Assembly: GCA_020723965.1 (NCBI GenBank)
Contig: DYHW01000010.1
Coordinates: forward strand, 1 to 42,532
Direction of reading: 5' to 3'
From: Melioribacter sp.
Lineage (GTDB): Bacteria > Bacteroidota > Ignavibacteria > Ignavibacteriales > Melioribacteraceae
Length of the DNA: 42,532 nt
Below, piece by piece: positions 39,831 through 42,532 of the stretch. Every line of letters begins with the position of its first letter. The first letter of the stretch is position 1. The translations under genes were made by a program, and so were the position numbers. Below the pieces are notes generated by a model, which saw nothing but the letters and a program-made list of their open reading frames with translations, made no database searches and was not told the DNA's origin.

Positions 39831-42532
39831 TTATTTAACTAGCAGCAGCTTTTTTACTTCAACAAACGGTCCGGCTTCCAATTTGTAAAAATAGGCACCG
39901 CTGGGCAGAGAGCTTCCGTCGAAAATTACTTCATATAGCCCTGCTTCCTGCGTTTTATTTACTAGTTCAACAATTTCTTTAGCCAGCATATCAAATACTT
40001 GTAACCTTACAAATGTCCGCTTGGGAATAAAATAACTAATTGTTGTTGTCGGATTGAATGGATTTGGATAGTTCTGAAATAATTTAACATCAGTAGGAAT
40101 GATATTTTCCTTTTCAAAACTTACTAAAATATTTTCTTCGTTTGCATAGTTGGATTCTGTTTCTTCGTTAAAACATTTTATCCGGTAAAGATAATTTTGT
40201 TTATTAGCAACGGCCTCGTCTGTAAATGTTTCTACATTGGAGTTAACACGTGCAATTTCTGTAAACCGCGTTTCATTAAATATCTTTCTTTCAATCAGAT
40301 ATCCTAATTCACTTTTGGAATTATCTTTCCAAGTAAGTTTTACTCTATTTTGTCTGGGTATCTGCGCTGCCTTAAAATTTGACGGGGCTGACATTGCAAA
40401 GAAAACGGAATCAATATTTGAAGGCGCTGAGATTCCGTGCTCGCCAGTAAAAGCATGTACCTTGTAATAAAATTTTCTTCCATCATACACAGTAGTATCA
40501 AGGTAATAGTTTGTATTTGCGCTTCCTTTGTAAATAAAACTGTATAAAATATTTCTCTTAGTTGACCTAAATAGTTCAAACCCTTCTTCAAAGTCAGACC
40601 TATCCTGCCATTTTACCAAAGCAACAAACTTATTTGCAGTTTCAACTTTCAGGTTAGTGGGCGCATTCAAAGGTAATATTGGCTTAAAAGCCGGAACCGG
40701 AAAGGTAAAACCGTCATCATTAAAAGCACAGACGCGGTAGTGATATTTAAGTCCTTCTTTTGTGCTTACGTCAATATACTTTGTTGTATTAGCGGCAACA
40801 GTGGCAATTGGAATATAAACTGTTGTTCTTGAAAATGATATTTTGTTGGTCGGATTGATTCCGCTAATGTCTTCTTCTCTTTCAATAATAAATCCTTTTT
40901 CATTATTAGAATTATCTTTCCATGTTAACTCTATGTGTCCGGAACTATTTATTTTTGTCGTTAAGCTAGAAGGCGGTTTGATACTTACATTTGGAATAGT
41001 GGTCTGAGCAATATTACTGCTAAGAGAAACTCCATCAGCATTAAAAGACTTAACGCGGTATTTATATGTTTTACCTTGACTTAAATTTTTATCCAAATAT
41101 TTTGTTGTATTAGCCGTTAAGCTGACAAATTCAGTATAAGTATCAGAGTTGGGACCCGCTCTTTCAATCATAAATCCTGTTTCATTGTTCGAATTATCTT
41201 TCCAAGTCAAACTGATACTAAGCGAAGTGTCTGCTTCAGCTTTCAGTTCTGAAGGCGCAGCCAATGTATCTGTAGTTTTAAAGCTCCAAGTTGTAGAATA
41301 TTCGCCTGCGCCAACAATATTAACTCCATTTACTCTCCAGAAGTATTCAGTCTTATATTTCAATCCGCTAATCTGCGCAGATGTAACTCTAATATTCTTC
41401 AGATCAACAACCGAGTTTGAGAAGTCAGAATTTTCCGCAACTTGAACATTGTATGATTCTGCAAATTTTACTTCAGTCCATTTTAGTATAGGATTCAGAA
41501 CAATCTTCTTCTCCCCATTTAATGGTAAAAAGAGTACAGGTCTTTCCGGTTTCAATGGTATAGTTGTAAAGCTCCATGAGTCAGACCAAACACTTATTAC
41601 ACTTCCTTTCTTAGCTCTTACTTTCCAATAGTAAACTTGTCCATTATCTAAAACAATTTCATGTTCATTTCTCCATGTATCTATTACTTGTGTTGCCGAA
41701 GAAGAAAAATTGGATTGCTTTGAGAGCCAAATCTGATAAGCATCCGCATCGGTTATCATTGACCACTTTAACAAAACTTTTTGATTGATATTCTTTGAAT
41801 CGTTTCCTGGAAGAAGAAGCAAAGGCGCTGCTAATTCTACTGTATATATCTCTGCCGATGATCCGGTCAAACCGCTTTCGTCTGTTGCTGTTATTTTGTG
41901 CGCTATCCCATTGAAAGAGCTCGTTGTAAAATTTATTGCTGCAATCCCATCTGTATTAGTTGTGGAAGTTGGGCTGCTAAACGTTCCGCCGTTTGTGCTT
42001 GTCCATGTGATAATTTTTCCAGCAGTTTTAACATTGTTATTATATTGATCTGCAAGCTGAGCCGATGCTGTGATAGTTGAACCCGTCCCAACAAAATGAT
42101 CACTTACAGAGACAATATATTTTACAGCAGCAGCAGAATGTACAGTTATATTTCCGCTAGTACCAGTTAAAGCCGTTGGCGTTGTGTTGTCTGCTGCAAT
42201 TATCGTATGTGTAGTTCCCGCTGTTGTGCTTACCGAAAAAGTTACAGCAGCTTTTCCAGTTCCATCAGTTACGTTCGTGTTTGATAAGAAAGTTCCTCCA
42301 TTGATTGACGTAAAAGTTACAATCTTTCCGCTTATCTGTACCGGATTGTTGTATTGGTCGCTCAATTGTGCTGTTATTGTAACTTGGCTTCCTGCAGCAG
42401 GACTATTATTGCTCGTTGTAACTAAGTATTTTGCCGGCGGATTTGGAATTGTTGTTAAGTTAATTACATTCGAGTTCCCGCTCGTTCCTCCTGCATTATT
42501 TGCTCGGACTCTGTAATAATACTCTGTTCCAG
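39831..42532 (-). CDS. Large surface protein: Ig-like + fibronectin III repeats, type IX sorting tail (5' partial)
   Basis: The frame stays open to the window edge, so the 5' end is missing. The last 900 or so codons are present, beginning E-Y-Y-Y-R-V-R-A-N-N-A-G-G-T, the end of a fibronectin III unit. Next come two invasin-type Ig domains, each with A-Q-L-x-D-Q-Y-N-N and G-G-T-F. Then two units of the kind W-S-x-x-x-x-A-x-x-Y-x-V-Q follow, and about four fibronectin III units with the repeated L-T-W-K-D-N-S. The C-terminus is a sorting domain (Y-P-N-P-F-N-P-T-T ... S-G-A-Y-F-Y-K-L). It is probably secreted by the type IX system and held on the cell surface, perhaps as an adhesin. The TTG at 42365 is an internal codon, not the start. 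Confidence 0.9.
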   Translation of the reverse strand, partial: GTEYYYRVRANNAGGTSGNSNVINLTTIPNPPAKYLVTTSNNSPAAGSQVTITAQLSDQYNNPVQISGKIVTFTSINGGTFLSNTNVTDGTGKAAVTFSVSTTAGTTHTIIAADNTTPTALTGTSGNITVHSAAAVKYIVSVSDHFVGTGSTITASAQLADQYNNNVKTAGKIITWTSTNGGTFSSPTSTTNTDGIAAINFTTSSFNGIAHKITATDESGLTGSSAEIYTVELAAPLLLLPGNDSKNINQKVLLKWSMITDADAYQIWLSKQSNFSSSATQVIDTWRNEHEIVLDNGQVYYWKVRAKKGSVISVWSDSWSFTTIPLKPERPVLFLPLNGEKKIVLNPILKWTEVKFAESYNVQVAENSDFSNSVVDLKNIRVTSAQISGLKYKTEYFWRVNGVNIVGAGEYSTTWSFKTTDTLAAPSELKAEADTSLSISLTWKDNSNNETGFMIERAGPNSDTYTEFVSLTANTTKYLDKNLSQGKTYKYRVKSFNADGVSLSSNIAQTTIPNVSIKPPSSLTTKINSSGHIELTWKDNSNNEKGFIIEREEDISGINPTNKISFSRTTVYIPIATVAANTTKYIDVSTKEGLKYHYRVCAFNDDGFTFPVPAFKPILPLNAPTNLKVETANKFVALVKWQDRSDFEEGFELFRSTKRNILYSFIYKGSANTNYYLDTTVYDGRKFYYKVHAFTGEHGISAPSNIDSVFFAMSAPSNFKAAQIPRQNRVKLTWKDNSKSELGYLIERKIFNETRFTEIARVNSNVETFTDEAVANKQNYLYRIKCFNEETESNYANEENILVSFEKENIIPTDVKLFQNYPNPFNPTTTISYFIPKRTFVRLQVFDMLAKEIVELVNKTQEAGLYEVIFDGSSLPSGAYFYKLEAGPFVEVKKLLLVK

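Noticed and set aside
42365..42367. TTG at 42365 as the start of the large surface protein
   Set aside because: The frame continues to the window edge with a clear fibronectin III segment, so the real start is outside.

Overview
The window looks like a chromosomal piece of an AT-rich member of the Bacteroidota/Chlorobi group, most likely Ignavibacteria. This is an inference. It rests on C-terminal type IX secretion sorting domains carrying the YPNPFNP signature (genes at 24285-25826 and 39831-42532), a DUF1501/DUF1800 exported pair, and LytS/LytTR and SpoIIE/RsbW-type regulators.

Left third (1-10460): a type I-C CRISPR-Cas locus on the + strand. In order it has the 3' part of cas5c, cas8c with a well-marked internal start for the small subunit Cas11c, cas7c, an IS200/REP-associated (Y1, HuH) transposase in a nest of GGGAC/GTCCC hairpins, cas4, cas1, cas2, a leader, and an array that I count by hand as 67 repeats of 32 bp and 66 spacers of 32-35 bp. 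cas3 is not in the window. The main discovery is that the leader-proximal (newest) spacer is a perfect 34/34 antisense match to the cas1 gene of the same locus. The flank of that protospacer is CGG instead of the usual type I-C TTC; the nearest TTC is 4 nt out of register. A block of spacers near the far end is also duplicated in the order A-B-B-C-A-B.

Middle (10460-23960): a Panacea-domain (DUF4065) gene with a small unknown partner, probably a toxin-antitoxin pair, next to the array. Then come a LytTR regulator and LytS-type kinase, a DUF4395 membrane protein with an exported multi-rhodanese protein, and a system I cytochrome c maturation operon (ccmC-ccmD-ccmE-ccmF) whose CcmE has Cys in place of the heme-binding His (CxxxY form). 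A SpoIIE-type phosphatase, a Sel1-repeat protein and an RsbW-like kinase follow.

Right third (23961-42532): a small DUF2892 membrane protein, the DUF1800-DUF1501 pair, and two divergent exported M14 metallopeptidases, each 861 residues. Next is a tightly packed pantothenate/CoA operon (DUF2520 reductase, panB, panC, coaBC, coaX, panD), in which the DUF2520 protein is a good candidate for the missing ketopantoate reductase. Beyond it lies a small island flanked by 20-bp inverted repeats (17/20 identical) that carries a PD-(D/E)XK nuclease-like gene, a PIN-like gene and a short unrecognised ORF. The window ends inside a very large Ig-like/fibronectin-III surface protein whose 5' end lies outside. 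No tRNA or rRNA gene was recognised.
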